Assembly: GCA_023014485.1 (NCBI GenBank)
Contig: JAJOZX010009422.1
Coordinates: 227,501-291,500, forward strand
Source: Bathynomus jamesi
Lineage: Eukaryota; Arthropoda; Malacostraca; Isopoda; Cirolanidae
Direction: 5' to 3'
DNA length: 64,000 nucleotides
Of the stretch, positions 20,821 to 32,359 are shown in pieces. The position numbers and the translations under genes are program-made. Below the pieces are notes generated by a model. It had not been told where the DNA came from. It saw nothing but the letters and a program-made list of their open reading frames with translations, and did no database searches. Positions within the stretch are counted from its first letter, which is position 1. Every line of letters begins with the position of its first letter.

Positions 20821-23059
20821 TTATTTTTTCAGGAGAGGCATCAGATCATTTTTGGTTTCAAGTGAGGGAAGCAGAGAGCGACTTTTTATTCTTGACCTAA
20901 TAAATCCGTCTCTTGATTCCTGTGATATTACTGATGCTGATGCATCTGTAACTAACTTCACGGCTCTTTCGACGTTCTGTGTGTGAATGGATTGCTTAAC
21001 TTTGAAACATTTTGTTTCGTACTCAAGCAATTCTTCATCACACAATTTGGAAGTGAGAGGTGGTTCACTGATATCAATCCTATCCCAGAAGATGATGTCT
21101 GTCCAATGTGATGCTTTGAAGTTCAATTCTCTCCTCCAAATTCTCTGATTTGCCTTGTATTGGCTTCCTTACACTTTCTTGTCTGTATTATTCGATCGAT
21201 TGCAACTTTACGCAGCTTTTGCTCACTATCTGACAGCATTGATAGAAGAATATTTTCTGAGTGAGCAAAATAGGCATTCTGTGATATATAAGGTTGGACA
21301 ACTTTTTGTATATATTGGGGTAACAGGTTGAACCATTTTATCGCATCAAAGATATGTTTGTGTCCATCAGGCAGATACGGTTTAAATTTTATACTGAACC
21401 AGTTAGGACCATAGTTTGTTACTATGAACAGAACAAGGCTACGTAACTCTCTGGAGGGATTCTTGTGGGAGACATAATAACGACATAGTCTGTTAGCTAG
21501 AGTTAACCATCTAGAGTTGTTAAGGGGACCAGGCTTGAGTTCCTCTAGTCTTCCGTCAACATATCCTCTTATGACCCCAATTATTCTGAACATGTATTGT
21601 TGATCATTACTTAAATCTTCTATGAGCTCATCTGTGAGAACTGGGATGCTATCGGCCCCATCCGTAATTGGAGAGAACTTTACAACAGGCATCTCATGGC
21701 AGGTCTTAAGAGCATTACCAATAGATCCACTGAATGATCTTGGCCCAGTTGTTTTCCCGTCGTATCGCTCAAACAGATGCCTTAAGGGAAGTTCATTTGC
21801 ATGTAACATACAAATGCTCGGTTCAGCTTCTGCTCGATGAAATGGATTATGCCACCTTTAGACCCAGTGTTGACATTCGTACTGTCGCACCCTATTACCT
21901 GGAGATTCTGGTCGTGTCACTTTATTCAAGTAAGCGAACAACGATTCAGATACATCACTTGCTTTTCCAGATTTAGGTCTCAAATGGTTAAGGTATTCTC
22001 CACCAGACTCACTCAATAGTACATAATGTTCTTCAACAATTATATCCTGGTACCCTTTACCATCTTTATTTGTCTTTACCAACGTCTTGTCTTTTCTCCC
22101 ATCAAAATATAAAGCTTTAACATCACCATAACTTTGTGCAGCTTGAACTTGTAATGTTTTTCTCAATTTCTGTCTCTCTCTTCTCACCTTACTTCGATCA
22201 ATAAAAAAGTCACTGTCTTTTTCGGTAATGATACCCAAATCCACCAAAGTAGCTGAAGCAATGGCCGATGCAGCACTTTCTGAAACACCAAATCTGTCGG
22301 CTTCCATGGCGAGATTGGGTAAAGGGGCTCTCATTTGAATGTTGGAGCATTCATATTCAGACTCAGTTGTTGAACTTTCTTCGGTACTAGAGAGACCAGT
22401 ATTAGTATCAGGTGAAAGCACATCATCAGTGACTACCTTTTCGAATTCGTCATGCATGATCATTTTTCTTCGCTTACTTCCTTGTTGCTCCTTCAACTTT
22501 CTTGCAATTTTTTTGCTATATATCTTGAAAGGGTAACATCCACACCTCCAATCACCATATTTCGCATAGTCCTCTGATCCTCAAGGAATTCCAGTTCTTC
22601 TTTGGGTATTCTTGATTCGTTTGGACAAACACAAATAATATGTTTTTCTTTACATTCGCTTTTTCGGCAGCCAAAATCTTGGTGCGAAACGAAGTTGCAT
22701 TTACAGGCACAAATGTCAAAGAGTTCTATCAATGATTTTGTGAACAATTCAATAAGCTTCGCACTGCATTTGGATCGATTGAGTTTCGTAACCTTGTCGG
22801 TAAAGCGTTTCAGCTTGGTAAGTATGGATTTTTTACTCATTGAGGGTATTGATGAACGTTTCCACACTTCGACCAATGCTTCTGCTATCGTTTCGAGAAT
22901 ATCATTATTTGTCAATTTTGCAGATGAGCCTTCCTTCAGTAGAAGAAAATATCTCCCAACCTGCATATTAGAGGGTAAGACATTATGTGGCAATTCACTT
23001 GGAATTCCGAACAGAAAATGTTGCTTCACCGACTGTCTAGTTAGTAGGGATTTTGCCAT
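20821..23059 (-). pseudogene. Multi-copy arthropod family gene with D...D...CxxH signature (member A)
   Basis: Four minus-strand blocks join end to end. 22493-23059 (MAKSLLTRQSVKQHFLFGIP) has a helical N-terminal domain with LPSNMQVGRYF and VWKRSSIPSM, then a Cys-rich stretch (CACKCNF to CVCPNES). 21858-22496 has ALYFDGRKDKT and GNRVRQYECQ. A short bridging frame near 21870 has GCDSTNVNTGSKGGI. 21123-21809 has MLHANELPLRHLF, FSGSIGNAL and NNSRWLTLANRLCRYY. 20821-21126 is the C-terminus. This resembles the cc8L18.2-like proteins repeated in arthropod genomes. The FDG, CDST and CxLH elements are arranged like the D, D and CxxH of hAT RNase H domains. At least three frameshifts make it a pseudogene. 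Confidence 0.65.
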
Positions 23060-24407
23060 ATTTAGATCTGAGGTTAAATTTCTACAGAAATATCACATGA
23101 AAATCTGAAAAAATACAAAACACGGAATTAGTTAAAACAAATTATATATAAGCTCTAAAACTAAAATGTAAACATATTTTACTCAATAGTCTTTGTAGCC
23201 ACCCATGCTACAATATGCAGCATGCGGCTCCTACCCCTATCCCTTATCAGCCATATGCAAGATGTCATTGACCTCGAGTGAGACTGATGTTTAGATAAGT
23301 GTCTGTGTGTTCTTAACTAGTTGGTGATTAGTAAGTATCGCTTGTGTTGTGTGAATATATTTACTCGTTATCATAGTTATAACCAAATAACGCACAATAC
23401 AACGCGATATCTTCTCTCAAAAACTGATAGATATTATACTAGGGGTCTTTCAAAATATGACTTTCTGCCATTTTGTTTTCGGCAAAAATGCGGCGGGTGG
23501 AGGGTCCTAAAAAGAAAATATTATATTTTTAGAACTTCTAGAGGGTCAATACACAAAATTATGAGTGAGGCAAGACTGTTTAATATTTTCACTGCACCCT
23601 AATATATATGGCCTAGGCTATAGAAGTAAAATCAACTTCTCTCACTAGGTGGTCAGCTGAGCGTTGCTGAAACATTTTAAACCTGGAGTCCGCCGTCTCA
23701 CTCAGTATTTCAGGTCTTTGGTATGGGTACTTACATTGCATTCAGAGATGGAATGCCATCGAGTCAAGTGAGAATTCTGGTTTGGCTAAAGAAATAATTT
23801 TTTCCTTTTCTAACTTTAGGATAAGATGAAGGATTACATGAAGGTGGCTTTCTCAAACACAATCTAGAGGCAAATAAAAATTGTAAAATTTTCTCAGTAT
23901 TGAGGATATCCAAATTCAAGGCTCTTCATCAAATATTCATCAAATTCAAGGCAAATTCAAGATTTTCAGGACCTTATCCACCCTGTAAAAGTTGATTTCA
24001 TTCTGATTATGTGTGATTAATCAGCTAATTTTTTATAGTTTCTTATACAGGATTTCAAAAGAAGCAAAATGTACTCCAGGACGGTTTTTTCCCTTTTTTT
24101 AATAAAAAATGTGAGGGAGGATATATTTGGGTAGGGTTCGTAGGTTCTAAGAACCTACCCTCGTCCATTCCCCAACGACGTCCTCCCTCTTGTGAAATGG
24201 AGTCTGTTAATGTTCCGTTTAAGATGGAGGAAATATAGTCTCTGGAAGTGTCGTAGGGAAAGTGGTGGATAATCATCAGTTTTGGTTTTATTGTTTAATG
24301 CTTTACTCGTTTTATTTTCAGTTAAATCAAGACAACGAAGGGCATCTCCGCACCACCCACCCGGAGATGGAAGCGGTAACCCATCTGAAAGCACATCTGA
24401 AATCTCA
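23060..24407. other. No supported gene
   Basis: Mixed-composition DNA upstream of member A and downstream of a LINE fragment. It could include the promoter of member A (minus strand) near 23.1 kb, but no motif stands out. 24110-24180 has a short G/T-rich unique stretch. Short ORFs here look like chance. Confidence 0.3.
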
Positions 24408-25150
24408 CTACTTGGTTCCATTAAATGATAGGTTGTATGGACCGTGGTTGGTTTTATTGTTGAAGATAATATATTTTGTTTTAGATGCGTTGAAAGAAAC
24501 CATATTATCAGATCTCCCCACTGCCACCGCAGTAAGGCCAGAATTTAAGCTGTTAATAGTGGGCTGCCTTGTGTTTTGAAAATGGGCTGGGTTGGAGAAT
24601 GGTGATAGGGTAAAAGTGTGAAACAATACCACCCAACACCGTCCGAACCGTGTGACCTGAGAGGAAAGAAGAAAGGAAAAGTGTAAGATAAGCAAGGCCA
24701 TAGGAAGGAACTTTGGAAATGAAGGAAAGATGCCAAACTGTCGAATACGTTGGTATTGTCTGAGTGTTATTGTGAGTTTCACCGTGTTTGTCTACTGTCT
24801 GGAAAATGGAGTGTGATAGAGGGAAGCAGATCGGCAATAGAGCTACCTCGTAAGAAGCCATACTGCCGATCATGGAAGAGTTTCTGCGTTTCAAGGTGCT
24901 TAATTATTCGTGTGTTTAGAAGTGTTTCAAATATTTTACAATGGAACGCTGGAGATATAGGTTTGTAGTTCGAAGGGTTGGTGGGGTTACCCTTTTTCGG
25001 AATGGGGTGGATGTTGGTTCTTTCAATGAAGTAGGAAAGACAGAAGTAGAAAGAGACAGTCGGAAGAGTTTGGACTTAACAGGTGATTTCTAGGAGAGCA
25101 TTTCTTGAGGATTATCGAAGGAATCTCGTCCGGACCTGGAGTTTCATCAT
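24408..25150 (-). pseudogene. CR1/jockey-like LINE reverse transcriptase, fragment 1
   Basis: Read leftward from 25150, broken frames give DDETPGPDEIPSIILKKCSP, PIPKKGNPTNPSNYKPISP, HDRQYGFLRGSSIADLL, then FISKVPSYGLAYL with FLSSFLSGHTVRTVL, and finally VSFNASKTKYIIF. These are ordered landmarks of the RT fingers and palm in arthropod CR1/jockey-type LINEs. The YADD box itself falls in a decayed gap. It belongs to the same family as the fragments at 60006-61330 and 33275-33500. Confidence 0.75.
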
Positions 25151-25675
25151 CTTTTAAATCATATAAAACAGTTTTTTAGATCCTTTACTTTATTTTAATG
25201 CCAAAAATTACAGGAGCATCCAATCCCAGCCGAGGAGCCTCATGAACATCATCTTGTAAGCAAGTAGAATTAGAGGTAAACATGTGAGCAATATTGGCTT
25301 TGTTCCGGAAACTAAACATCAGGTTGGATGAGATTCGGTATGAAGGAATTTCTATTGAAGTTATAATTGAAAATTTTAAGAGACCAGAATACCTTATTAC
25401 TGTTAGTATGATTTGGTTGATTTATTATCTTGTCATTTTTTAAAAGCTATTTCTTCATGTTTAGTTGCTTTAGCACAAGAGCTATTAAATCACTTGGAGG
25501 AATTTTTTTTATTAATGCTTTATGGAGGATGTATTCACCCATACCAACACTGATGTCAGCGATCAGCTAGCTAACTGCACTGGCTGTTGGTCCAGCGGCT
25601 TCTATGCTGTAAACTCAGTCTTTTAACTCTGCTCATGATCAATAGACTAGTTCAATTTTAAAGCTTTAATCGTCA
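25151..25675. other. No supported gene
   Basis: AT-rich DNA between a LINE fragment and the next element gene. Possibly includes the 5' flank of the 25.7-kb gene. No motif or repeat I can name. Confidence 0.25.
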
Positions 25676-27418
25676 GTGTTGTTGATAAGAGGTTTTTTGC
25701 TGGTTTGCTGTTTGCAAGCTTACATGTTTCAGGAGCTGCCTGAAAACACGTTGCCCTCAAAACGGGAGGTGATGGTGCTCTTCTCTCACCAGCATTTCAC
25801 TGAGAAGTGGACGTTGCATGAAAGAGGATCTTTCGTGGCTGAGGCTACGATAGCTGTCTGGGATAGAGCTCGCATTCCCACTTGCAAAAAAGCAACACGT
25901 CATCGGTGCGGCAGAGAAGGTCTTTGACGAATGGATAAGGCTGAAGAAGAACCAAAACGAAGCCAAGAGACCAGCTGCGTTGATACAGAAGGAGGAGAAC
26001 TTCAAGCTGAATCTTGAACGCCTCTTTAACATTGCCCACGCAATTAAAATTCCTAAGGGCAAGTTGTTTCTCCTTGTTCAGAGGGAAGAAGGGTTTCGAG
26101 GGAAGATAGGCATTGAGGATACCGCCCTCGCAAAAAAGGCTAGGGCGAACGCGCGGTCGTTTCGCTTAAGAGGCAAAGGGAAAGAGAGGAGACAGCAAGA
26201 ATAACTCGCCATAAGGCATTTATTCTAGATTTTTCATCCAGTTCCAGTGACGAGAACATAACGGCTAAAATGGAGGGTCGGAGGGCCATCACATCTGGTG
26301 GTTTGCCTCCATAGAGAACACGACAGAAGAATCTGACCCCCATCTTGGCGGCCACTCTCGAACGAGACAAAATTAGTGACTGGAGTGCTACACTCTTGCT
26401 AACTTCAACTGCAGAGAGCCTAAGCCACGACATTTCTGATCTGAATATCAATCGCCCCTTCATTTACCAAGACCGCATCAAACGAAGGAGGGAGATCACT
26501 CACGCAGTTTAGGAGTAATTCAGCTCCAACGTTCCCTTGCTAGTGTATTGGGATGGGAAGCTATTTCCTGATATAACAGCAAAACGTTGTTGACCGATTG
26601 CCGATCCTCGTTACCGGATTTCTGAAATTTAGCAACTTCTCGCAGTGCCGAAACTTCCCTCAGGAACCAGTAAAGAGATGGCCTCAGCCAATGGCGATAT
26701 CCCCGAGGACACCACAGCGTCGACTACCGGATCGAAGAACGGAGCATGTATCCTGATGGAGCAAAGGTTGGACAAGGATCTGTTCTGTTTCGGATGTCGG
26801 CACCACATCCACAAAATTGTGCTCGGGGCAGTATTCACCACATGCATTGCCCTGAGACTCAAATCTTCAAGCGGTTTCAAGGGAAGTGGGTTTCCAGTGA
26901 TTACAACAGTTACGGGACAGCTCTGGATGACAAATTCACAGCCACTGCCGTCACAGACACCATAAACGATGTCATCAAAATTGCCGAAGATTAGCTGGAG
27001 ATGCACTAGCCTTGCGATCATTACAGGGAACTCCTGGAAATAATCATTCCTTGTCTTGGAGGCACGGCTCCCCGCAGAAATCGGTTAATGCCACTTGGTG
27101 GGTTACAGCGTGCACGACGGATGGCAAAGGCTATTTACGCCATCAAAGTGTGGATGTTCCATGCCCAATTCAGGGTTACCATAAAAAAAGAGAAAGAGTT
27201 CAGGAACATCTCAATCTTCATCGCCCGTCTGTACCTGCGGGCCTAGTTCTTGGCTCGCTCTGTCTCTTCTGCTCTAGCTAATAATCTCCAGTTCTTGAAG
27301 AGTCTAGCCCTCTGCAAGGAAGACAAAGCCAGTGCTGCTGCTGGGACTCTGAGAAAATTCCGTGGACAGCTCTGGTACTTGTCAGGAAAGCTAGTCGAGA
27401 CTCTGAGTTGCGTTTGGC
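25676..27418 (+). pseudogene. Multi-copy arthropod family gene with D...D...CxxH signature (member B)
   Basis: Plus-strand blocks in shifting frames follow one protein. An N-terminal domain (ELPENTLPSKREVM, VWDRARIPTC; then FKLNLERLFNIAHAI and a basic RRQQE-type run to 26200) is followed by AATLERDKISDWSATLLL and HDISDLNINRPFIYQD. Next come VYWDGKLFPDIT near 26550, VPKLPSGTSKEMA near 26650, DTTASTTGSKNGACILMEQ near 26710-26770, and CRHHIHKIVLGAVF near 26797. A later helical block has RRMAKAIYAIKVWMFH and LWYLSGKLVETL, ending at a (TA)n run at 27426. At least five frame changes or stops show it is dead. The YWDGK, DTTAS and CRHH elements are arranged as in member A. Confidence 0.65.
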
Positions 27419-27425
27419 TGAATCC

Positions 27426-27440
27426 ATATATATCTATATA

Positions 27441-27487
<47 letters not shown>
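27426..27487. repeat. (TA)n microsatellite
   Basis: Nearly pure TA dinucleotide run that truncates the 3' end of member B. Confidence 0.9.
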
Positions 27488-27488
<1 letters not shown>

Positions 27489-28035
27489 CTATTTAAAACT
27501 GACTTTAAATGATTTATATAACTTTATTTCCACTTAATATTTTGTACCCTTTATTCCTATAGTCCAAGAAATCTACTGAAACACTGAAAAAATTGCAACA
27601 GAATTTTTTTCTAGCACATTCATACAAGTAAAACAATACTTTATAACATACTAAAAGTCTACCAAAGTCTGTGCATGGAAAATATGAAAATTTAATTTCT
27701 ATGTCGTATTTCTTTCAAATATTTCATAAAAATGTTAAAAATTAAATTTCTCAACTAACACTAAGTCATGTTTCTAATGGGCTTAATTTTATGTAAAATA
27801 ATACCAAGTGTAGTAAATCTCTTTATTCCTGCCAAATAAGCAGTTTTGTACACAGATATGCAAAATAAGGTGTACTTTTTCATAAAAGTGTACTTATTTA
27901 GTAGTAGTGGTGGTATTGGTGGTAGTAGTTAATCGTTTTTCTTTTGTTTCAGACTCTTCTTGGTTCGTTCAATGTGGCAATGAAAATTTTATGCTGAAAA
28001 CGCCGTTCGACAAATAACTGGACATACTGTACGTA
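27488..28035. other. AT-rich spacer with a possible gene remnant at its end
   Basis: No clear gene. From about 27975 to 28034 a frame reads ENAVRQITGHTVR, which may be the part of the PIN-like gene upstream of the MITE at 28036, because that gene resumes immediately after the MITE. A short GGT/GTA-rich run lies at 27902-27930. Confidence 0.25.
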
Positions 28036-28258
28036 CAATGGCTTCTAAAATTACTTGGACCACCCCCAGATTTTTCTATTTTTTTGATAAATCCCAGCAA
28101 TTCTTGAGAAAAATCATTCCTCTGAGACTGCGTGTGTCTAGACATATCGCAAAAAGGCAAATACCCATAAACGGATTATCTTAATCCTTTGAAAACCTTT
28201 TCTAAATCTCATTCTACTCAAATATGTGGGTGGTCCAAGTAATTTTTAGAAGCCACTA
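28036..28258. mobile_element. 223-bp mariner-type MITE
   Basis: Inverted repeats of about 30 bp (TGGCTTCTAAAATTACTTGG at 28039, complement ending 28255) and TA dinucleotides at 28034-28035 and 28259-28260 fit a TA-targeting MITE. It sits at the upstream edge of the PIN-like gene block, so it probably interrupted that gene. No coding capacity. Confidence 0.75.
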
Positions 28259-28259
28259 T

Positions 28260-28681
28260 ATGTTGAGTGGCAAGGCAATTGCAAGGGCTGTCAGAGGTCA
28301 CTCTCTTGTAGAAGCATCATTGTGTGCCTTGCTTATGTCCAAAATGTTTTACATCCCTCTGCCAACGCAACAAACACGTGATCAAGACGAGAACGACCCG
28401 GTGGATGATCTGAGTGGTGAAATAAGAGTAGTTGAGACAACGGAGTATCACTTGGATGAAAATCTATCTGAACACCAGGATTCACATAGTGACAGTGGCT
28501 CCAATGAAGTTAAGGAAATTTTGGAGTACTCTTTGAATGATAACGTGAGTCAGAGCATTTCCCCCGAGATATAAGAATGTGAAGAGGTACCAAATGAAGC
28601 CTGTGATATTTTAGATAAGCTCATTTCACATGAAGTGGACATAGAAACTTACAATACATGGATATGCTGGATGTACTAAGG
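28260..28681 (+). pseudogene. PIN/FEN-like nuclease family gene, 5' portion (separated by inversion)
   Basis: The plus-strand frame from 28260 reads LSGKAIARAVRGHSLVEASL, then IPLPTQQT and a long acidic linker to 28573. A further block (ACDILDKLISHEV) follows in another frame, then LQYMDMLDVL at 28651-28681. From memory of the family, this order is that of the region upstream of the block that begins at 58115 on the other strand (RQLTIDERTGNW). The gene stops exactly at the hAT copy 1 terminus at 28682. I first read the SGKAIARAVRGH block as a pogo transposase and rejected that. The piece is separated from the rest by the inferred inversion and has internal stops. Confidence 0.6.
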
Positions 28682-28914
28682 CAGTGGTTCCCAACCTTTT
28701 TAGCGTTGTTATCCGAATTTACAATTCGGAGACAAAATTTTACCCCAACAAGATTACAACAACAACTACAACAACAACAAGGTTTATTTCTGAATTAAAA
28801 CAAAAAAACATTTCTGAACAAAAAACACGTGAATAATATTGAAGACCATATCAAAAACTCTTTTATTATTCAATCAATGCGACGGGTGCTCTTGGAGCGC
28901 TAATACCAATTCCT

Positions 28915-30660
28915 TCATATTTGGTTTGTGCTACGAAAGACAATACGTGCGTCAGATGACACATTGAGGCGATCCCGTTGTTTTGTTTTCATCCTCAGAA
29001 CAGTAGAAATTCCACTTTTGCAGAGATATGTTCCACAGAACTGGTTTAGTACGGTTAATGCCCGCTTTGACAACGTTGGAAGTTCTTCCGAACGTCCCGT
29101 CCAGAAGGACCCAAGATCTTGGGTCCCAAAAGTCAACTTTAAGTCATTTTTGTGGCGGAGGGTGATAAATTCTTCTTTAGCAGGGAAGTCATCGTTCGAA
29201 ATCTGGTTTAAGAAGATTGTGAACGGACATCTAATTCACTCGTTTTCTTGGTTGCTTTGGTTCCCAAAATATCTCTGAGATCCACCTGCAAGCTAATCCA
29301 AATGCTCCGTCACGATCTTCTTCTCTTCCTCATCGAATACATCTTCCTCCTGTTCGCAAAACTGACCTAACGTTGGAAACATAGCCAAGTTGCCGTGTTT
29401 AACCCTTCTCGACCACAATCGTACTTTACCAGTGAATGACCCAATTACATCCCTGGCCTCGAATTTACTCACATTTTTCCCTTGCATCCGCAGATTTCCC
29501 ACATTTATAGCAGCAAATATGTCAGCAAGGTAACAAAGACCCATCGTCCATTTTGATTGAGAGAAAAACAGAGCCAATTCGAATCCCTTCCCTTCAGGAA
29601 ATTCCTTGAGAATTGGTCGAAGCTTGACAAGGCGGACAAGAACTTTCCTACGTGAAAGCCATCTCATTTCTGTGTGGTAAAGCAGGTTCTCGTACTCTGC
29701 GCCTACCTCGTTGCACATCTCCCTGAAAATGCGACAATTCAAATCGCTCGCTTTTACGAAGTTGACTATTTTTACAGCATCCTTGATCACAGAATTCAGT
29801 TGTTGTGGAAGAAATCTAGTGGCCAATGCATAGCGATGGATGAGACAGTGAGTAATCAAAATGTTTTCATTTGCACGTTTCATGGAACCTTGGAAGCCTC
29901 GATTCTTCCCCATCATACTCGGAGTGCCATCCAAAGAAACTTGCCCGACTTGATCCCAAGACAAACCCACTCGTTTCATGAAGTCATTGGTCAGCCTGAA
30001 AATGTCCTCGCCTTTCATGGTCATCGAAAGCTCCTCACAAAACAAGAATTCTTCCATCACTGCTCCTTCATGAACATACCGAATGAAGCACAGAAGCTGA
30101 ACGCACGATTGAAACATCGGTCGATTCATCAAATTGGAGCGAAAACATTTTGAACGGGCTGTGCAGGACGCCACAAGAAACCTTTTCGAAAATACTTTGC
30201 GCAATTTTGTCAACACGCCATCGTACAGGATTATTCGACACAGAAATCGTCCTCAGTTCGCAGCCTGATCCTCTCCGCATACCCGCTTCACCATTGCCAC
30301 TTCGCATGACATGATGAGAGTTTCCCCAATTGTATGAGGTTTCTTTTGACGAGCAATGAGGTAAGAAACTTCTAAAGCTGCCTCTGCCGCTGCCAGAGTT
30401 TCCTGAGCAGCTGTACCGGAGCTACCGAAGTGCACAGAACGAAGTCGCTTCGACATACCTTGGAAATAAGACAGATCTTTGTCAGCGTCTCCTGGATGAA
30501 ACTTTTGGAGGTGTTCCTTCAGTTTTCCGGGCTTGAGGCGTTCATTTACAAATACTTTTTCACAAACCACACATTGAGGGCGGTCTTGATGTTTATCAGG
30601 CAGATTGACAAATCCGTACTGAAGAAAAGACTCATCATACTTCCGTTTGCGCGACCATAA
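28915..30660 (-). pseudogene. hAT transposase, FAM200/ZBED5-like (copy 1)
   Basis: Read leftward, a BED zinc finger (CVVCEKVFVNERLKPGKL with downstream HLQKFHPG) at about 30500-30590 is followed by the RNase H domain: the first Asp in LQFDESTDVS, the second in VSLDGTPSMMG, then CLIHRYALAT. The block TEMRWLSRRKVLVRL is at about 29650. The C-terminal dimerisation region at 28915-29136 has LPTLSKRALTVLNQF and TYLCKSGISTVLRMK. Frame breaks near 30240 and 29290 inactivate it. BED finger and catalytic landmarks match the FAM200A/B, ZBED5 and SCAND3 relatives known from animals. Confidence 0.88.
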
Positions 30661-30809
30661 TTACCTATAAATAAAAAATACAGTTGAATATACAATACAG
30701 TTACCCACAACTTGTATCTGTTATCTGAACCTCATAACTAAAATAAAAAATGGTACTTTCCTGTTAACGGCAATACCCAAAAGAAGGTTTTACTGTTTGT
30801 TATGTATTT

Positions 30810-31064
30810 TTGCTCTCGTCATTTCAGCACTTCAAGGTTAACCATCATTTCAACTTCGTAGATCCCACTAGTGGAGTCTATACTCAAAACATTGAAAGGA
30901 TGTGGGGCAGCGGCAAATGGCGTAACAAGAAACACAATGGAACCGCCCGCCATCATCTGGACTCGTATCTTGCGGAATTCATATGGCGACAACGTACCGA
31001 AAGCAGCAACGTTTTTTCTGCGATTTTAGATGACATAAAAACATTCTGGCCCCCTACTAACTGA
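30810..31064 (+). pseudogene. Merlin transposase, C-terminal fragment
   Basis: The 84-residue ORF contains [36 protein letters not shown] and EFIWRQR, then [11 protein letters not shown]. This is the C-terminal signature of the ISXO2/IS1595-Merlin DDE family (NF(V)DP..G.HTN.IE..W, then H...Y..EF.WR). The Glu in NIER corresponds to the third catalytic acidic residue region. The N-terminal two-thirds are missing. Confidence 0.8.
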
Positions 31065-31089
31065 TGATCGCTTACATATTAACTACTTT

Positions 31090-31532
31090 GGATCTTTCCC
31101 GTTTGACTGCCGCCATTGAAACATAAGAGGTGAATGCCCCCAGCCTTCTTTACTTAGCCTTATAAGGCTAACTAACGAAAATATCACGACCTAACCTAAC
31201 CAATCGTTAAAAACTGTACGACCTTGACGACTGGTTAGGTTAGGTCGTGATATTTTTGTTAGTTAGCCTTATAAAGCTAACTAAAGAAGGCTGGAGGCCC
31301 TGATCTTCAGGTGATCCCCTTATTTTTCTGAGTACACGATTAAAACTTAAAAATTAAGCATGGATCTTGAAAGTAATTAAAATTGTTTATAAGAAACAAA
31401 ATTTGAAGGGGAAATTAAGAAAAGCTTTTTTATAAAGTAACTTATTTTGTATCATCAAGACATTTTAGTTAAAATACAAAATACAAAAAGTTTAATTATG
31501 TTTCAATGGCGGCAGTCAAACGGAAAAGATCC
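31090..31532. mobile_element. 443-bp MITE with 8-bp target duplication (Merlin-like)
   Basis: Ends GGATCTTTCCCGTTTGACTG and complement (the right arm has one extra A, GGAAAAGATCC), flanked by a perfect 8-bp duplication ACTACTTT at 31082-31089 and 31533-31540. GG termini and the 8-bp duplication fit Merlin; hAT is the alternative. It contains an inner inverted pair with GTCGTGATATTTTTGTTAG and CCTAACCTAACC. A TTCAGGTGATCC-containing segment at its right recurs at 47400. Confidence 0.82.
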
Positions 31533-31587
31533 ACTACTTTAAATTATTAATAAATTCGGTACTTACGTATTATCGGAACTACCAACT

Positions 31588-31895
31588 GTTTGTTATGTAT
31601 TTTCTCTCGTCATTTTCGTTTAAACTAACGAAAATATCACAACTTAGCCTAACCAATTATCAAAGGCGTACAGTTGACCTAACCGGGCATTCAATTAACC
31701 TAACTGGTAATTCAGTTGACCTAACCGGGCATTTTCCGTTATATTAACCTGTTAGGTTAATTCAATGCCCGGTTAGGTCAATTGAATGCCCGGTTAGGTC
31801 AACTGTACGCCCTTGATGATTGGTTAGGTTAAGTTGTGATATTTTCGTTAGTTTAAACGAAAATGACGAGAGCAAAAATACATAACAAACAGTAA
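31588..31895. repeat. 308-bp palindrome with CCTAACC-type blocks
   Basis: Sequence starting ACTGTTTGTTATGTATTTT reads back as its complement at 31895. The arms contain AACGAAAATATCAC and repeated GACCTAACCGGGCATT units (three on the left, three inverted on the right). It forms the right inner part of the Merlin element. The same GTGATATTTTCGTTAG block recurs near 31240, 31830, 32950 and 47340. Confidence 0.75.
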
Positions 31896-32179
31896 ATCTT
31901 TTTTTATGGTATTTCCGATAACAGGAAAGTACCTAAAAATTTTCTGATAAAACAATTAATAAAATTTTTATCTAATACTAATAAAAACATGCAAACATTA
32001 ATTACACTGACATTAAATCACAAACTAAGTACAAATTTACGTGAACGTAAAACAAATTTATCTCCACACGTGAAACAAATAGGCCAACTAGTCTTCTAGG
32101 CTATTAATTTGTACTCATCGGTCGGAAAAATTGAGTTGTCAGATGTTTCTTTACTAATTACTCATTACTGTATTACTAA

Positions 32180-32321
32180 TTATGGAGCAAGTGTAGTTTA
32201 CGTCCCACTGACGCAAAAGGGGACACAAACTACACTAGAATCTTTAAGACATTTTTAAATGAATCCACCAAATAAAACGTTAAAACAAACAAAAATATTA
32301 CGACTTAACCTAACCAATCGT

Positions 32322-32359
<38 letters not shown>

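Larger units (their letters stand above)
30752..31933 (+). mobile_element. Merlin (IS1016/ISXO2-like) transposon, foldback form
   Basis: The ends are GGTACTTTCCTGTTA at 30752 and TAACAGGAAAGTACC ending at 31933. The flanks are TAAAAAAT (30744-30751) and TAAAAATT (31934-31941), an 8-bp duplication with one mismatch, which fits Merlin. The left arm contains the C-terminal part of a Merlin transposase. A block around the arms (TTTGTTATGTATTTT, CTCTCGTCATTT) occurs near 30800, 31595 and inverted near 31875, so the right half is itself palindromic. It contains a 443-bp MITE at 31090-31532. Confidence 0.8.

Noticed and set aside
23520..23600. hAT dimerisation-region remnant (MSEARLFNI)
   Set aside because: Too short, and no upstream transposase block is visible.
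28224..28574. pogo/Tigger transposase C-terminus
   Set aside because: The SGKAIARAVRGH block at first recalled pogo, but its order with the following acidic linker and the LQYMDML block fits the upstream part of the PIN-like gene, which continues across the inversion.
29674..30153. 159-residue plus-strand ORF in hAT copy 1
   Set aside because: It is the antisense shadow of the transposase, mirrored by an equivalent 162-residue shadow in copy 2.
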